Position numbers and translations under genes: made by a program
Part shown: positions 27,074 through 35,379 of the stretch, piece after piece
How positions within the stretch are numbered: position 1 is the stretch's first letter
How the letters are laid out: the number at the start of each line of letters is the position of its first letter
Source of the DNA: Hyphomicrobiales bacterium
Lineage (GTDB): Bacteria > Pseudomonadota > Alphaproteobacteria > Rhizobiales > Rhizobiaceae
Assembly (NCBI GenBank): GCA_011087605.1
Contig: JAALLE010000028.1
Span: 1-42,525 of the forward strand
Reading direction: 5' to 3'
Length of the DNA stretch: 42,525 nucleotides
Notes under the pieces: model-generated
Databases searched by the model: none
What the model was told of the DNA's origin: nothing
What the model saw: only the letters and a program-made list of their open reading frames with translations

Positions 27074-27958
27074 TTAATTGAGGCTTTTGCCGAGCCTTCC
27101 GGCCAGATCGACTACATACTGCCAGGCCACCCGTCCGGACCGACTGCCGCGGGTGGTCGACCATTCCAGCGCATCGCCGCGGATTTCTTCAAGTTCGACA
27201 CCCAAATTGAAATGGTCAACGTATCCGGCAACCATCGCCAGATAATCATCCTGGTTGCATTTGTGAAAACCTAGCCAGAGACCGAATCTGTCCGAGAGGG
27301 AAACTTTTTCTTCAACCGCTTCGCTGGGAGAGATCGCGGTAGACCGTTCATTTTCGATCATGTCTCTCGGCATCAGATGCCGACGGTTGGACGTCGCATA
27401 AAAAATGGCATTTTCCGGCCGTCCTTCAACACCCCCGTCCAGCGCCGCCTTGAGCGCTTTGTAGCTCGTGTCGTCCTGATCAAATGACAAATCATCGCAA
27501 AACAGGATAAATCGATAATCGCTGTCGCGAATGAGACCAAGCAGGTCCGGCAGGCTGTCGATGTCTTCCCGGTGGATTTCAATCAGTTTCAACGGGTGAG
27601 ATCCGGTAGGCAGATCAGAGTTGATTGTCGCGTGCGCCGCCTTGACCAGTGAAGACTTACCCATGCCACGGGCACCCCATAACAGGGCATTGTTGGCTGA
27701 ATGCCCCTGGGCAAACCGGCGGGTATTTTCAATCAGTATGTCTCGAACCGTATCAATCCCTTTCAAAAGCACCATTTCCACGCGATTTACTTTTGGAACC
27801 GGCTGCAAATATTGGCTGGAAGCGTTCCAGACAAAGGCGTCTGCCACATCGAGATCGAGAGCAGGTTGGGCTGCAGGAACGGCGCGTTCCAGCAGGCTGT
27901 TAAGCTTGTCGAGCTTGTCGTTGAGGAGCGATATCGGATCGGAAGGTGTTTTGGCCAT
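27074..27958 (-). CDS. DUF815-family P-loop ATPase
   Basis: This is a roughly 294-residue AAA-like ATPase of the DUF815 family. The Walker A motif is LLWGARGMGKSSLVKA and the Walker B-like segment is FILFCDDLSFDQDD; YATSNRRHLMPRDM is a conserved sensor-like motif and SDRFGLWLGFHKC follows it. The start is ATG 27958 or, five codons earlier, ATG 27973. The family is widespread and has no established function that I can cite. It is convergent with the nlpD-like gene (21 bp apart) and divergent from yajC. Confidence 0.88.
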   Translation of the reverse strand: MAKTPSDPISLLNDKLDKLNSLLERAVPAAQPALDLDVADAFVWNASSQYLQPVPKVNRVEMVLLKGIDTVRDILIENTRRFAQGHSANNALLWGARGMGKSSLVKAAHATINSDLPTGSHPLKLIEIHREDIDSLPDLLGLIRDSDYRFILFCDDLSFDQDDTSYKALKAALDGGVEGRPENAIFYATSNRRHLMPRDMIENERSTAISPSEAVEEKVSLSDRFGLWLGFHKCNQDDYLAMVAGYVDHFNLGVELEEIRGDALEWSTTRGSRSGRVAWQYVVDLAGRLGKSLN

Positions 27959-28012
27959 TGTAAAGTGCTGCAAATTTCGTGTTGACCGGCTCTAACACGG
28001 TCTGGGAGGAAG

Positions 28013-28111
28013 GTGAAGAAAGTGATTGGCTGTTTCGCATTGATCGCAACAATCGCCGCATCTGTTATTGCATTGGGGCGCGTGATGACTATATTCCGCG
28101 CAATGTTTTAG
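28013..28111 (+). CDS. Possible very small hydrophobic protein upstream of yajC
   Basis: GTG 28013 (or GTG 28022) opens a frame of 32 (or 29) residues reading MKKVIGCFALIATIAASVIA and ending RAMF at TAG 28109-28111. It has two lysines and then a transmembrane-like stretch. A strong purine tract (GGGAGGAAGG, 28004-28013) precedes it and suits the GTG at 28022 best. The candidate yajC promoter lies within it. It may be chance; no homology is recognised. Confidence 0.25.
   Translation: MKKVIGCFALIATIAASVIALGRVMTIFRAMF
28068..28095 (+). promoter_or_regulatory. Candidate sigma-70 promoter for yajC-secDF
   Basis: TTGCAT (28068-28073), a 16-bp spacer and TATATT (28090-28095) resemble a housekeeping promoter. 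It lies 62 bp upstream of the yajC start codon in the divergent DUF815/yajC interval. Support is by consensus only. Confidence 0.4.
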
Positions 28112-28157
28112 GCGCTTATCCCGCGCCCTCGTGAATCAACCAAAATAGAGGCTTATC

Positions 28158-28586
28158 ATGTTTATCACTCCTGCTTACGCGCAAACAGCCGGTGGAGCCG
28201 GTGGCGGCATCCTGGAGCTTCTGTTCCCATTGATATTGGTTGGCGGCATCATGTGGTTCCTGGTCATCAGGCCACAACGCCAACAGCAGAAAGCTCGCAC
28301 TGAAATGCTGTCGAATGTTCGCCGCAATGACACAGTTGTGACCGGCGGTGGATTGGTTGGCAAAGTAACCAAGGTTATTGATGACGCGGAAGTCGAAGTG
28401 CAGATCGCGCCCGATGTCAAAGTGCGGGCCTTGCGGTCAATGCTGGCCGATGTACGTGTCAAGGGTGATGCGCCCAAAAATGACAATGCCAAGCCTGCAA
28501 AAAGCACCAAAACGAAGCCGGCAGCGAAGTCGACGACGAAGGCTGCCAAGGCTGCCAAGGCTGACAAAGCTGACGACAAAAAATAA
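28158..28586 (+). CDS. yajC: Sec translocon accessory protein YajC
   Basis: YajC associates with SecD/SecF at the inner-membrane translocon. The 142-residue protein starts MFITPAYAQTAGGAGG, has one transmembrane segment at about 18-37 (ILELLFPLILVGGIMWFLVI) and the diagnostic RPQRQQQKARTEML, then NDTVVTGGGLVGKVTKV. The last 40 or so residues are a Lys/Ala-rich tail, unusual compared with the ~110-residue E. coli protein. It begins the yajC-secDF group. Confidence 0.94.
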   Translation: MFITPAYAQTAGGAGGGILELLFPLILVGGIMWFLVIRPQRQQQKARTEMLSNVRRNDTVVTGGGLVGKVTKVIDDAEVEVQIAPDVKVRALRSMLADVRVKGDAPKNDNAKPAKSTKTKPAAKSTTKAAKAAKADKADDKK

Positions 28587-28594
28587 GTCTGGAT

Positions 28595-28610
28595 TGGAAC
28601 GCTCGTTCCA
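28595..28610 (+). terminator. Short hairpin between yajC and secDF
   Basis: TGGAACG (28595-28601) and CGTTCCA (28604-28610) form a perfect 7-bp stem with a two-base loop just after the yajC stop. There is no T tract, so at most it attenuates or stabilises the upstream message rather than separating yajC from secDF. Confidence 0.3.
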
Positions 28611-28615
28611 TTCCA

Positions 28616-28667
28616 AATTATCTGGCCAAATTATCTGGCCGAACCATCTGGCCGAACCATCTGCCCA
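28616..28667. repeat. Four tandem 13-bp repeats upstream of secDF
   Basis: Units at 28616-28628, 28629-28641, 28642-28654 and 28655-28667 follow the pattern AA(T/C)(T/C)ATCTGGCC(A/G), with one G-to-C change in the fourth; a degenerate fifth piece (ATCTGG) follows. The array ends 23 bp before the secDF start, so copy-number change would alter leader length and possibly translation. Confidence 0.8.
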
Positions 28668-28690
28668 ACCTCATCTGGAGCGCCTGACGC

Positions 28691-31264
28691 ATGTTGCATT
28701 TTACACCCACCAAGATGATTGCCATTCTTGTGGCCGTGTTGTTCGGCGTCTTGCTCGCCTCGCCCAATCTGTTTTCGCAATCGACGTTGGACGCATTGCC
28801 AAGCTGGATGCCGAAAAATCAGGTATCGCTGGGCCTTGATCTTCAAGGTGGTGTGCATCTGCAGGTAAAAGTTCAGCAGTCTGATATTGCAGAAGAGCGA
28901 CTTGAAAACCTTGAAAGTGATGTGCGCTCTTTGATGCGGGATCGCACTCAGGGCCCATTGGGATATAGCGGCATTCGTGCTGTGGGCAACAAAGTCACCC
29001 TGCGCTTGCTGAAACCGGAAGATGCGACGGCTGCCAAGGAACGCCTGGCGACCCTGCTGACGCCGGTTGTGCCGACAGGTACGCTGCTTGGTGGTCTGGG
29101 AATTGTTGAAGTTGAACAGACCGAACTGTCTGTCGGGGTTCTGGAATTCACACTGACCGAAGAGGGCATTGAAGAACGTCTGCGTTCTGCCGTTTCCCAG
29201 TCCATTGAGGTCATTCGTCGCCGGGTTGATGAATTGGGCACCACTGAACCGATCATTCAGCGACAAGGTGTTGACCGGATTATCGTTCAGGTTCCAGGGT
29301 TTGATGATCCCGAGCGCCTTAAAGAAGTTATCGGAACCACCGCCAAGCTTGGGTTTCATGAAGTCAGCGACACGATGAGTGCTGCTGACGCGCTGGCCAA
29401 CCGTCCACCTGTTGGTTTCAAGGTCATTCCGACATCTGATGAGGAAAGCGGCGAAGCCAATGTGTTGATCGAAAAAGCACCGAAAATTCCGGGCGAGGGG
29501 CTCGTAGATGCACAGCCCGGTTTTGATCAGCGGACCAATGAGCCGATCGTAACTTTCCGCTTTGACAACAAGAATTCCCAGCGCTTTTGTAAATACAGCT
29601 CCGCCAATGTCGGCAAGCGCTTTGCGATTGTGCTGGACGACACCTCCATATCGGCGCCGGTCATCCGGGACGCGATTTGTGGTGGTTCGGGGCAAATTTC
29701 GGGCAGTTTCACGGCCCAGTCCGCCAATGATCTGGCGGTGTTGATGCGTGCTGGCGCGCTGCCGGCCGAGATCACATTTGTTGAAGAAAGAACCGTTGGT
29801 CCGGGCCTTGGCCTTGATTCCATCAATGCTGGTAAAACTGCCTCAATGGTTGCCGGCGTTCTGGTCGTCGTCTTCATGCTGCTGGCCTATGGAACGCTGG
29901 GCATCATTGCCAATATCGCACTGGCTGCGAATATTATCATCATCGGCTTACTGTCGGTTATCGGCGCCACGCTGACGTTACCCGGTATTGCCGGTATTGT
30001 TCTCACGATGGGTATGGCGGTTGACGCCAACGTGTTGATTTACGAGCGCATTCGCGAAGAAAGACGGTCAGGGCGGTCACTCGTTCAGGCGATTGATACA
30101 GGCTTTCGTCAGGCACTTGGCACCATCCTTGACGCCAACATCACCACGCTGATTGCGGCCTTTATCCTGTTCTATCTAGGCTCCGGTCCGATCAAGGGAT
30201 TTGCGGTCACATTGGCTATTGGTATTGTAACCTCAGTGTTCACCGCCTTTACCCTGACGCGCCTGTTGGTGACACTGTGGCTGCGCTATCTGCGCCCCAA
30301 GGAATTGCCAAAACGATTCATAAAGCTGGTTCCGGCCGGCACCCAGTTGGCGTTCATGATCTATCGCAAATTGTCATTCCCGTTGTCAGCAGTGTTGCTG
30401 GTTGGTTCACTCGTGATGTTCGTTGCTGTGAACCTGAACTACGGTATTGATTTTCGTGGTGGTACGCTGATTGAGTATAAGTCCAAGTCGGCCGTGGCTG
30501 ATCTCGGTGATATTCGTGGCCGCCTTTCCGATCTCAATCTTGGCGATGTGCAGGTTCAGGAATTTGGCGCACCAGATGAAGTGTTGATCCGCATTGAGAG
30601 TCAGGGTGGTGGTGACAATTCAGAGCAATCGGCATTGGCTAAAGTGCGCGATGTTATGGACGATGATCACACGTTCCGGCGACAGGAGGTTGTCGGACCA
30701 ACGGTGTCAGGCGAACTCGCACAAGCTGGTACAATTGCGGTTATCGCGTCATTGTTGGCGATCATGGTCTATATCTGGTTCCGTTTTGAATGGCAGTTTG
30801 CCTTGGGCGCTGTCGCCGCCACATTGCACGATGTGATCCTGACGATTGGCATGTTTGCCGTGTTGCAACTGGAATTCTCGCTGTCATCTATTGCGGCAAT
30901 ATTGACCATTGTCGGCTATTCGCTGAACGACACGGTGGTGGTGTATGACCGAATACGTGAGAATCTGCGAAAATATAAGAAGAAGCCGATCCGCGAGCTG
31001 CTCGACATGTCGATCAACGATACATTGTCGCGTACCGTGCTGACATCTGTCACCACCTTGCTGGCATTGCTTGCGCTTTATTTCCTCGGTGGTGAGGTAT
31101 TGCGAGGATTTACCTTCGCAATGATCTTCGGCGTGTTGATCGGTACCTATTCATCAATCTTCATCGCGGCTCCGGTTCTGATCCTGTTCAAGCTTCGTCC
31201 GGGCGCCATGGATCGCTCAGACCCATCTCCTTATTCCGGTCAGGAAGCTCAGGAAGTCAAATAA
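28691..31264 (+). CDS. secDF: Fused protein translocase subunit SecDF
   Basis: SecDF uses the proton-motive force to pull substrates through SecYEG. At 857 residues this is SecD and SecF in one chain, a fusion also seen in Rhizobiales and Bacillus. The SecD part (about 1-540) has VSLGLDLQGGVHL near residue 45, a periplasmic P1 domain, and GMAVDANVLIYERIREE near residue 440. The SecF part (about 560-845) has NYGIDFRGGTLIEY and GYSLNDTVVVYDRIREN, carrying the equivalent TM4 Asp. Twelve transmembrane segments are expected. Confidence 0.96.
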   Translation: MLHFTPTKMIAILVAVLFGVLLASPNLFSQSTLDALPSWMPKNQVSLGLDLQGGVHLQVKVQQSDIAEERLENLESDVRSLMRDRTQGPLGYSGIRAVGNKVTLRLLKPEDATAAKERLATLLTPVVPTGTLLGGLGIVEVEQTELSVGVLEFTLTEEGIEERLRSAVSQSIEVIRRRVDELGTTEPIIQRQGVDRIIVQVPGFDDPERLKEVIGTTAKLGFHEVSDTMSAADALANRPPVGFKVIPTSDEESGEANVLIEKAPKIPGEGLVDAQPGFDQRTNEPIVTFRFDNKNSQRFCKYSSANVGKRFAIVLDDTSISAPVIRDAICGGSGQISGSFTAQSANDLAVLMRAGALPAEITFVEERTVGPGLGLDSINAGKTASMVAGVLVVVFMLLAYGTLGIIANIALAANIIIIGLLSVIGATLTLPGIAGIVLTMGMAVDANVLIYERIREERRSGRSLVQAIDTGFRQALGTILDANITTLIAAFILFYLGSGPIKGFAVTLAIGIVTSVFTAFTLTRLLVTLWLRYLRPKELPKRFIKLVPAGTQLAFMIYRKLSFPLSAVLLVGSLVMFVAVNLNYGIDFRGGTLIEYKSKSAVADLGDIRGRLSDLNLGDVQVQEFGAPDEVLIRIESQGGGDNSEQSALAKVRDVMDDDHTFRRQEVVGPTVSGELAQAGTIAVIASLLAIMVYIWFRFEWQFALGAVAATLHDVILTIGMFAVLQLEFSLSSIAAILTIVGYSLNDTVVVYDRIRENLRKYKKKPIRELLDMSINDTLSRTVLTSVTTLLALLALYFLGGEVLRGFTFAMIFGVLIGTYSSIFIAAPVLILFKLRPGAMDRSDPSPYSGQEAQEVK

Positions 31265-31678
31265 TTGGCGGGGCGCGGCGGCGGCAGGTCAGGGGAAGCA
31301 GGACTGGTAATCCGTCCGGCACATTTTCCCGGTCGTGCACCAGTCGATACCTACGGTAATGGCGGCTTTCGATTTGCAGAAATGTCCCACAAGGGCAGCA
31401 TATTATGCCTGCCCAGCGGCATATATGGCTGGTCGGCAGTCACGCCTGAAGACATAAGTCTGGATACGTTTCAGCGGGTGCTTGGAGAAACCGGGCTCGA
31501 ACTGGTGCTCGTGGGAACCGGAAAAGACCTTGTTCCCTTGCCGGCAGGTTTGCGCGAAGCTCTGGCTGCCAGGGACATACGGGCAGATCCGATGAGTACC
31601 GGTGCCGCCGCACGAACTTTCAACGTGTTGCTGGCCGAAGGCCGGGCTGTGGGTGCCGCTTTGCTAGCGGTAGACTAG
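31265..31678 (+). CDS. Mth938-like domain protein (NDUFAF3 homologue)
   Basis: This 137-residue protein has the Mth938/DUF498 fold, with IRPAHFPGRAPVDTYGNGGF, MSHKGSILCLPSGIYGW and LVLVGTGKDLVPLPAGLR. The eukaryotic homologue NDUFAF3 is a mitochondrial complex I assembly factor, and its bacterial relatives lie next to sec genes; a role in respiratory complex assembly is therefore inferred. The start is TTG 31265, directly after the secDF stop, with AGGAAG 8 nt upstream, which implies translational coupling. The first dozen residues are Gly-rich and unlike relatives, so a slightly later start cannot be excluded. Confidence 0.85.
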   Translation: MAGRGGGRSGEAGLVIRPAHFPGRAPVDTYGNGGFRFAEMSHKGSILCLPSGIYGWSAVTPEDISLDTFQRVLGETGLELVLVGTGKDLVPLPAGLREALAARDIRADPMSTGAAARTFNVLLAEGRAVGAALLAVD

Positions 31679-31681
31679 ATC

Positions 31682-32521
31682 ATGTCGGGGCAAATCAATT
31701 TGGAAGATGCTGCCCACTGTCTGACTTTGCTAAAGTCTCAGGCCACCGATTTTTATCTGGCGGACCTGCTGCTGCCGGAAAACGGTCGCAACGCGATCAT
31801 CGCGCTGCACGCATTCCATGTTGAAATCACCAATATCACCTTGTCCGGTGGAGAGCCGATGGCGGGACAGTTGAGATTGCAATGGTGGGTTGAGGTTCTG
31901 CAGGGACAAAGGCGTGACGAGGGGATGGGACATCCCGTCGCCCGGGCGCTGCTGCAGGTGATTGACAATTATCGACTGCCGATAGCGGGGTTTGAGGCAA
32001 AGCTGGAGGCGCATATATTTGACCTTTATCAGGATCCGATGGGCACCAGAACCGATTTCGAAGCCTATCTGGGCGAAACCCGCAGCTGCCTGTTCCAATG
32101 GGCCGGGTTGATCCTGGGGGCCAGCGCCAACGCAGATCTGGCGAATGCCAGCGGCCACAGCGGTGTGGCTACCGGGATTGTCGGCGTGTTGGAAAATATT
32201 GGCCACAGCCACAATCGAGGCCAGGTCTATGTTCCGGACGAATTACTGGCAGCAATCGGCATGTCACCAGAGCAGTTCTTGGCGGCACCAACTGAAAAAC
32301 ACCAGGATGTCGTTGGCGGATTGATTGATCTGGCGCACGAACACCAGATGAAAGCCCTTAATGCCGTGCAAGGGCTTGCACCTGAATGCAGAAGGGCTTT
32401 CAAGCCACTGGCCTTGGTGCCGCTTTACCTGAAAAACGCCGAAAAGGCTGGACTGGAGATATTCAAGCGGGGATCATCGCCGTCACAGATGCGAAAACAA
32501 TGGGCATTGTGGCGATTTTGA
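31682..32521 (+). CDS. Squalene/phytoene synthase-like protein (NDUFAF6-like)
   Basis: This 279-residue helical protein has the trans-isoprenyl diphosphate synthase fold: FYLADLLLPENGRNAIIALH at the N-terminus, LRLQWWVEVLQG, and FDLYQDPM. The Asp-rich catalytic motif expected near residue 45 is replaced by HAFHVEITNI, so prenyl synthase activity is doubtful. The same degenerate domain is found in NDUFAF6, a mitochondrial complex I assembly factor. It starts 3 bp after the Mth938-like gene, so two homologues of complex I assembly factors are adjacent. True enzymatic function cannot be excluded from sequence. Confidence 0.8.
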   Translation: MSGQINLEDAAHCLTLLKSQATDFYLADLLLPENGRNAIIALHAFHVEITNITLSGGEPMAGQLRLQWWVEVLQGQRRDEGMGHPVARALLQVIDNYRLPIAGFEAKLEAHIFDLYQDPMGTRTDFEAYLGETRSCLFQWAGLILGASANADLANASGHSGVATGIVGVLENIGHSHNRGQVYVPDELLAAIGMSPEQFLAAPTEKHQDVVGGLIDLAHEHQMKALNAVQGLAPECRRAFKPLALVPLYLKNAEKAGLEIFKRGSSPSQMRKQWALWRF

Positions 32522-32614
32522 ACGTCTCGATTGGCACTTTTTTAACGGGTTGTGACCTAAAATCTGTGCCGGGTCAGGGGGGCATTCAATTTTATCTTCT
32601 TCGTGGAGAAGCCC

Positions 32615-33007
32615 GTGGACAAGCCAATTGAAGAGTGGAAACGTCGATTTCGTGGTATGGAAGCCATAACCCTTCTTAATGCCTGGTCGGCAAAGGCCGA
32701 GGTAGACCTTTCCTGGACTCAGGAATGTAATTTTCACGCAGCCGTTGCCCATCGCTTAAAACAGATCGGTAATATGGCGATTGATCTTGATGAAGATGTG
32801 CGTTTGGAACTCGTTGTTCACGCCAATTCCATCCTCAATCGGTTGAAATTTGATCTGCGCAATGAGCCGCAGAAAATGGCCATTGTTGAGGCTTCCATTG
32901 CTGAATGGGATGGTTATTTCCAAAAGTTCGGTAGTCGAACTGCTCGCTATTACATGTATGAGCAAGGTGTCATCGATGAACTGGGCGATCGTCTGATGAG
33001 TGCATAG
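32615..33007 (+). CDS. Uncharacterised 130-residue protein
   Basis: A 130-residue, helical, charged protein is read from GTG 32615 (VDKPIEEWKRRF), which has GGAG 6 nt upstream; another GTG is 12 bp earlier and an ATG at 32657. It has no signal peptide or transmembrane segment. Visible features are MEAITLLNAWSAKAEVDLSW, RLELVVHANSILNRLKFDL and a Tyr-rich SRTARYYMYEQGV. I do not recognise the family. It follows the NDUFAF6-like gene by 93 bp on the same strand and converges on trmFO. Confidence 0.65.
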   Translation: MDKPIEEWKRRFRGMEAITLLNAWSAKAEVDLSWTQECNFHAAVAHRLKQIGNMAIDLDEDVRLELVVHANSILNRLKFDLRNEPQKMAIVEASIAEWDGYFQKFGSRTARYYMYEQGVIDELGDRLMSA

Positions 33008-33028
33008 AGCCGGTCACGGCTCCAAATT

Positions 33029-34444
33029 CTATTGAGCTGCCTCGACTGCGCTGGATTGCTGCAACCAGGTATCAACATCGGATAGGGCGCGCGATGTCAC
33101 GGCCAGTTTTTTGGCCGCACCCTTTTCCTTGCCACGCCAGCGCCCCTGATGTCCTTCCGGCTTGGTAATTGTGACTGGCGGAAACAGACCAAAATTGACG
33201 TTCATCGGTTGGAAGGATTTTTTACCCATTCCTTCTTCATAGGCGATGTGCCCCTTGGTGATGTGGTTGAGCAGGGCGCCAAAGGCCGTGGTTTCCGGTG
33301 GCAGGCTTGGCGTGAGACCGGCTGATTCCTCGGCCACAAAACGGCCGGTCAGCAATCCAATCGCCGCCGATTCAACATAACCCTCGCAGCCCGTGATTTG
33401 GCCTGCAAACCGTACCTGCGGGCGCGATTTGAGGCGCAGGGTCTCGTCCAGCAGGTTGGGCGAATCAAGGTAGGTATTGCGATGCAATCCACCCAGGCGG
33501 GCAAATTCGGCATTTTCCAACCCCGGAATGGTCCTGAACACTTCTACTTGTGGGCCATATTTCAGTTTGGTTTGAAACCCGACCATATTGTAGAGCGTGC
33601 CAAGTGCATTGTCCTGACGCAGCTGAACCACAGCATAGGCCTTGATATCGGGCTGGTGGGCATTGGTCAGACCCATCGGCTTCATCGGTCCATGACGCAA
33701 GGTTTCGCGCCCCCGCTCGGCCATCACCTCGATTGGCAGGCAACCGTCGAAATAGGGAACATTCTCCCATTCCTTGAAGTCAGCCTTCTCCCCCCCAATC
33801 AAGGCATCGATAAAGGCCTCATACTGGTCGCGGTCCATCGGGCAATTGATATAATCCTTGCCAGTGCCGCCGGGGCCAACCTTGTCGTAACGTGACTGGA
33901 ACCATGCGGTGTCGAGATCGATGGAATCGAAATGCACAATTGGCGCAATCGCGTCAAAAAACGACAGGGCGTCCTGACCTGTTTCATTGGCTATGTCGTC
34001 TGCCAGTTGTGGGGCAGTCAAAGGTCCGGTCGCAACAATCGACGATCCCCAGGATTCTGGGGGAAGACCGGGAACCTCTTCGCGGGCAATGGTGATATTG
34101 GCTTGAGATTCCAACGCCTGAGTAACCGCGGCAGAAAACCCTTCGCGGTCGACCGCCAACGCTGAGCCCGCCGGCACTTTATGTTGGTCGGCACAGGACA
34201 TGATCAGCGAACCGGCGCGTCGCATTTCCTCATGCAACAGACCCACAGCGTTGGCCGAGGAATCGTCGGAGCGGAAGGAATTGGAACAAACCAGTTCTGC
34301 CAGACCATCGCCCTGATGGGCATCGGTCCCCCGAACGGGGCGCATTTCGTGGAGAATCACCTCCAGCCCGCGTTGGGCTAGCTGCCAGGCGGCTTCAGAA
34401 CCGGCAAGGCCTCCGCCGATCACATGTATTGGTTTTTTGCTCAT
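33029..34444 (-). CDS. trmFO: Methylenetetrahydrofolate-tRNA-(uracil-5-)-methyltransferase TrmFO
   Basis: TrmFO makes 5-methyluridine at position 54 of tRNAs using methylenetetrahydrofolate and FAD. The 471-residue protein begins at ATG 34444 ([20 protein letters not shown]), so the FAD-binding motif sits at the very N-terminus as in relatives. Further motifs are [12 protein letters not shown], the central [14 protein letters not shown] and [17 protein letters not shown]. The frame is open 13 codons further upstream, but this part is not conserved. It is divergent from the lipoprotein gene. Confidence 0.95.
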   Translation of the reverse strand: MSKKPIHVIGGGLAGSEAAWQLAQRGLEVILHEMRPVRGTDAHQGDGLAELVCSNSFRSDDSSANAVGLLHEEMRRAGSLIMSCADQHKVPAGSALAVDREGFSAAVTQALESQANITIAREEVPGLPPESWGSSIVATGPLTAPQLADDIANETGQDALSFFDAIAPIVHFDSIDLDTAWFQSRYDKVGPGGTGKDYINCPMDRDQYEAFIDALIGGEKADFKEWENVPYFDGCLPIEVMAERGRETLRHGPMKPMGLTNAHQPDIKAYAVVQLRQDNALGTLYNMVGFQTKLKYGPQVEVFRTIPGLENAEFARLGGLHRNTYLDSPNLLDETLRLKSRPQVRFAGQITGCEGYVESAAIGLLTGRFVAEESAGLTPSLPPETTAFGALLNHITKGHIAYEEGMGKKSFQPMNVNFGLFPPVTITKPEGHQGRWRGKEKGAAKKLAVTSRALSDVDTWLQQSSAVEAAQ

Positions 34445-34616
34445 GGTCGTCGGCTTAAACCCGCTTGCTGTGCGTTTCAACATTATTTATGTGCAGCATG
34501 CATATCATTTTCACCACAAAGTGAGGGTGAAAGAGATTTACCCAACGGTTGATTGTGCAATATTGCGCCAGCGTGGAAGGGAACCGGATTTGTCATTAAG
34601 TTTTGCCAATCACTTT

Positions 34617-35258
34617 ATGCGGCCAGTATTCTCGGTAGCCATTGCGCAGCGTCTGGTTGGTGCGGTGGCCGTGAGTGTGCTTTTGGCGGCCTGTTCGGGA
34701 ACTGTTCCAAAGGCCGGATCAACGGCAGGTGCCACCTATGCAGCGCCAACTGAAACACTGACCGTGTGTTCGGGATATGGTTGTATTATCAAGGACAAAT
34801 TGAATTTTGACGATTCAGTTGATCAAAACCTTCAGAAAATTATGGAAGATGGCGGTGCTTCGGCAGCAGCGGAGCGCCAGGCCCTGAGGAAGGCGATTGC
34901 CTATATGGAAACCGCTTCGCGTAACCAGTTGCGATTTGCGCGGGATGTGGAGTTTTCCTATCAAAAGAATGCCAAAAAACGCGGCCAGATGGACTGTGTT
35001 GATGAGTCGCTCAACACGATTTCTTATCTGAAGTATCTTCATGCCCGTGGTTTGCTGATCCACCACCGACCCTTGTCGCTATATGCTGAGCGGGGCCTTT
35101 TGGTTGATGGGCGATACCCGCATAAATCAGCCAGAATGCGTGATAGGCAAGGGGTCGACTGGGCGGTCGACAGCTGGAAGACGGCCAATGGTGGCGAGCC
35201 GGAAATATTCCTGCTGGCCACGTGGTACAAAGACAATAACGACGCGTCTAACTATTGA
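34617..35258 (+). CDS. Lipoprotein with a possible Cys-His-Asp triad
   Basis: The 213-residue protein has a lipoprotein signal peptide with lipobox VLLAAC (Cys26). The mature part is soluble: FARDVEFSYQKNAKKRGQMD, then CVDESLNTISYLKYLHARGL, YPHKSARMRD and WAVDSWKTANGGEPEIFLL. The order Cys127 (MDCVDES), His169 (RYPHK) and Asp185 (AVDSW) is that of papain- or transglutaminase-like cysteine hydrolases, an inference from residue order only. The start is ATG 34617; a TTG at 34590 with a GGAAGG tract upstream is an alternative. Function is unknown. Confidence 0.75.
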   Translation: MRPVFSVAIAQRLVGAVAVSVLLAACSGTVPKAGSTAGATYAAPTETLTVCSGYGCIIKDKLNFDDSVDQNLQKIMEDGGASAAAERQALRKAIAYMETASRNQLRFARDVEFSYQKNAKKRGQMDCVDESLNTISYLKYLHARGLLIHHRPLSLYAERGLLVDGRYPHKSARMRDRQGVDWAVDSWKTANGGEPEIFLLATWYKDNNDASNY

Positions 35259-35286
35259 AATCAGGCTATTGAAATCTGGGATTTCA
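35252..35286. repeat. Direct repeat and small hairpin at the lipoprotein gene end
   Basis: CTATTGAAATC occurs at 35252-35262 (including the stop codon) and again at 35266-35276. The second copy forms a hairpin, TGAAATC (35270-35276) with GATTTCA (35280-35286). No T tract follows on the plus strand, so termination is possible but unproven. Confidence 0.45.
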
Positions 35287-35296
35287 CATACAAAAA

Positions 35297-35330
35297 AACG
35301 CTCGCTGCGGGAGGAGGTGCAGCGAGCGTT
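35297..35330 (-). ncRNA. CUCCUCCC-loop hairpin 3, with intrinsic terminator
   Basis: Arms AACGCTCGCTGC (35297-35308) and GCAGCGAGCGTT (35319-35330) form a perfect 12-bp stem. On the minus strand the 10-nt loop is ACCUCCUCCC and the stem is followed by a run of seven U, making this both a CcsR/cuckoo-type hairpin and the terminator of the DUF1127 transcript. The motif is complementary to Shine-Dalgarno sequences. Confidence 0.8.
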
Positions 35331-35338
35331 CTATTTGC

Positions 35339-35373
35339 GGTTCAGCTGTTTTTGGGAGGAGAAGAGCTGAACC
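35339..35373 (-). ncRNA. CUCCUCCC-loop hairpin 2
   Basis: GGTTCAGCT (35339-35347) and AGCTGAACC (35365-35373) are perfect 9-bp arms. The minus-strand loop reads CUUCUCCUCCCAAAAAC, carrying the same CUCCUCCC core as its neighbours although the stems differ in sequence. No U tract follows it, so it is probably released by processing from a common transcript. Confidence 0.72.
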
Positions 35374-35379
35374 TCTTTC

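Noticed and set aside
27960-28157. Riboswitch or export-arrest leader before yajC
   Set aside because: I see no conserved aptamer or arrest motif; only a candidate promoter and a tiny ORF can be supported.
28631-29695. 354-codon minus-strand ORF opposite secDF
   Set aside because: Antisense to conserved SecD domains; no recognisable product.
34508-34532. Hairpin TTTCACC/GGTGAAA between trmFO and the lipoprotein gene
   Set aside because: Only 7 bp with a 10-base loop, no T tract and no other support; not distinguishable from chance.
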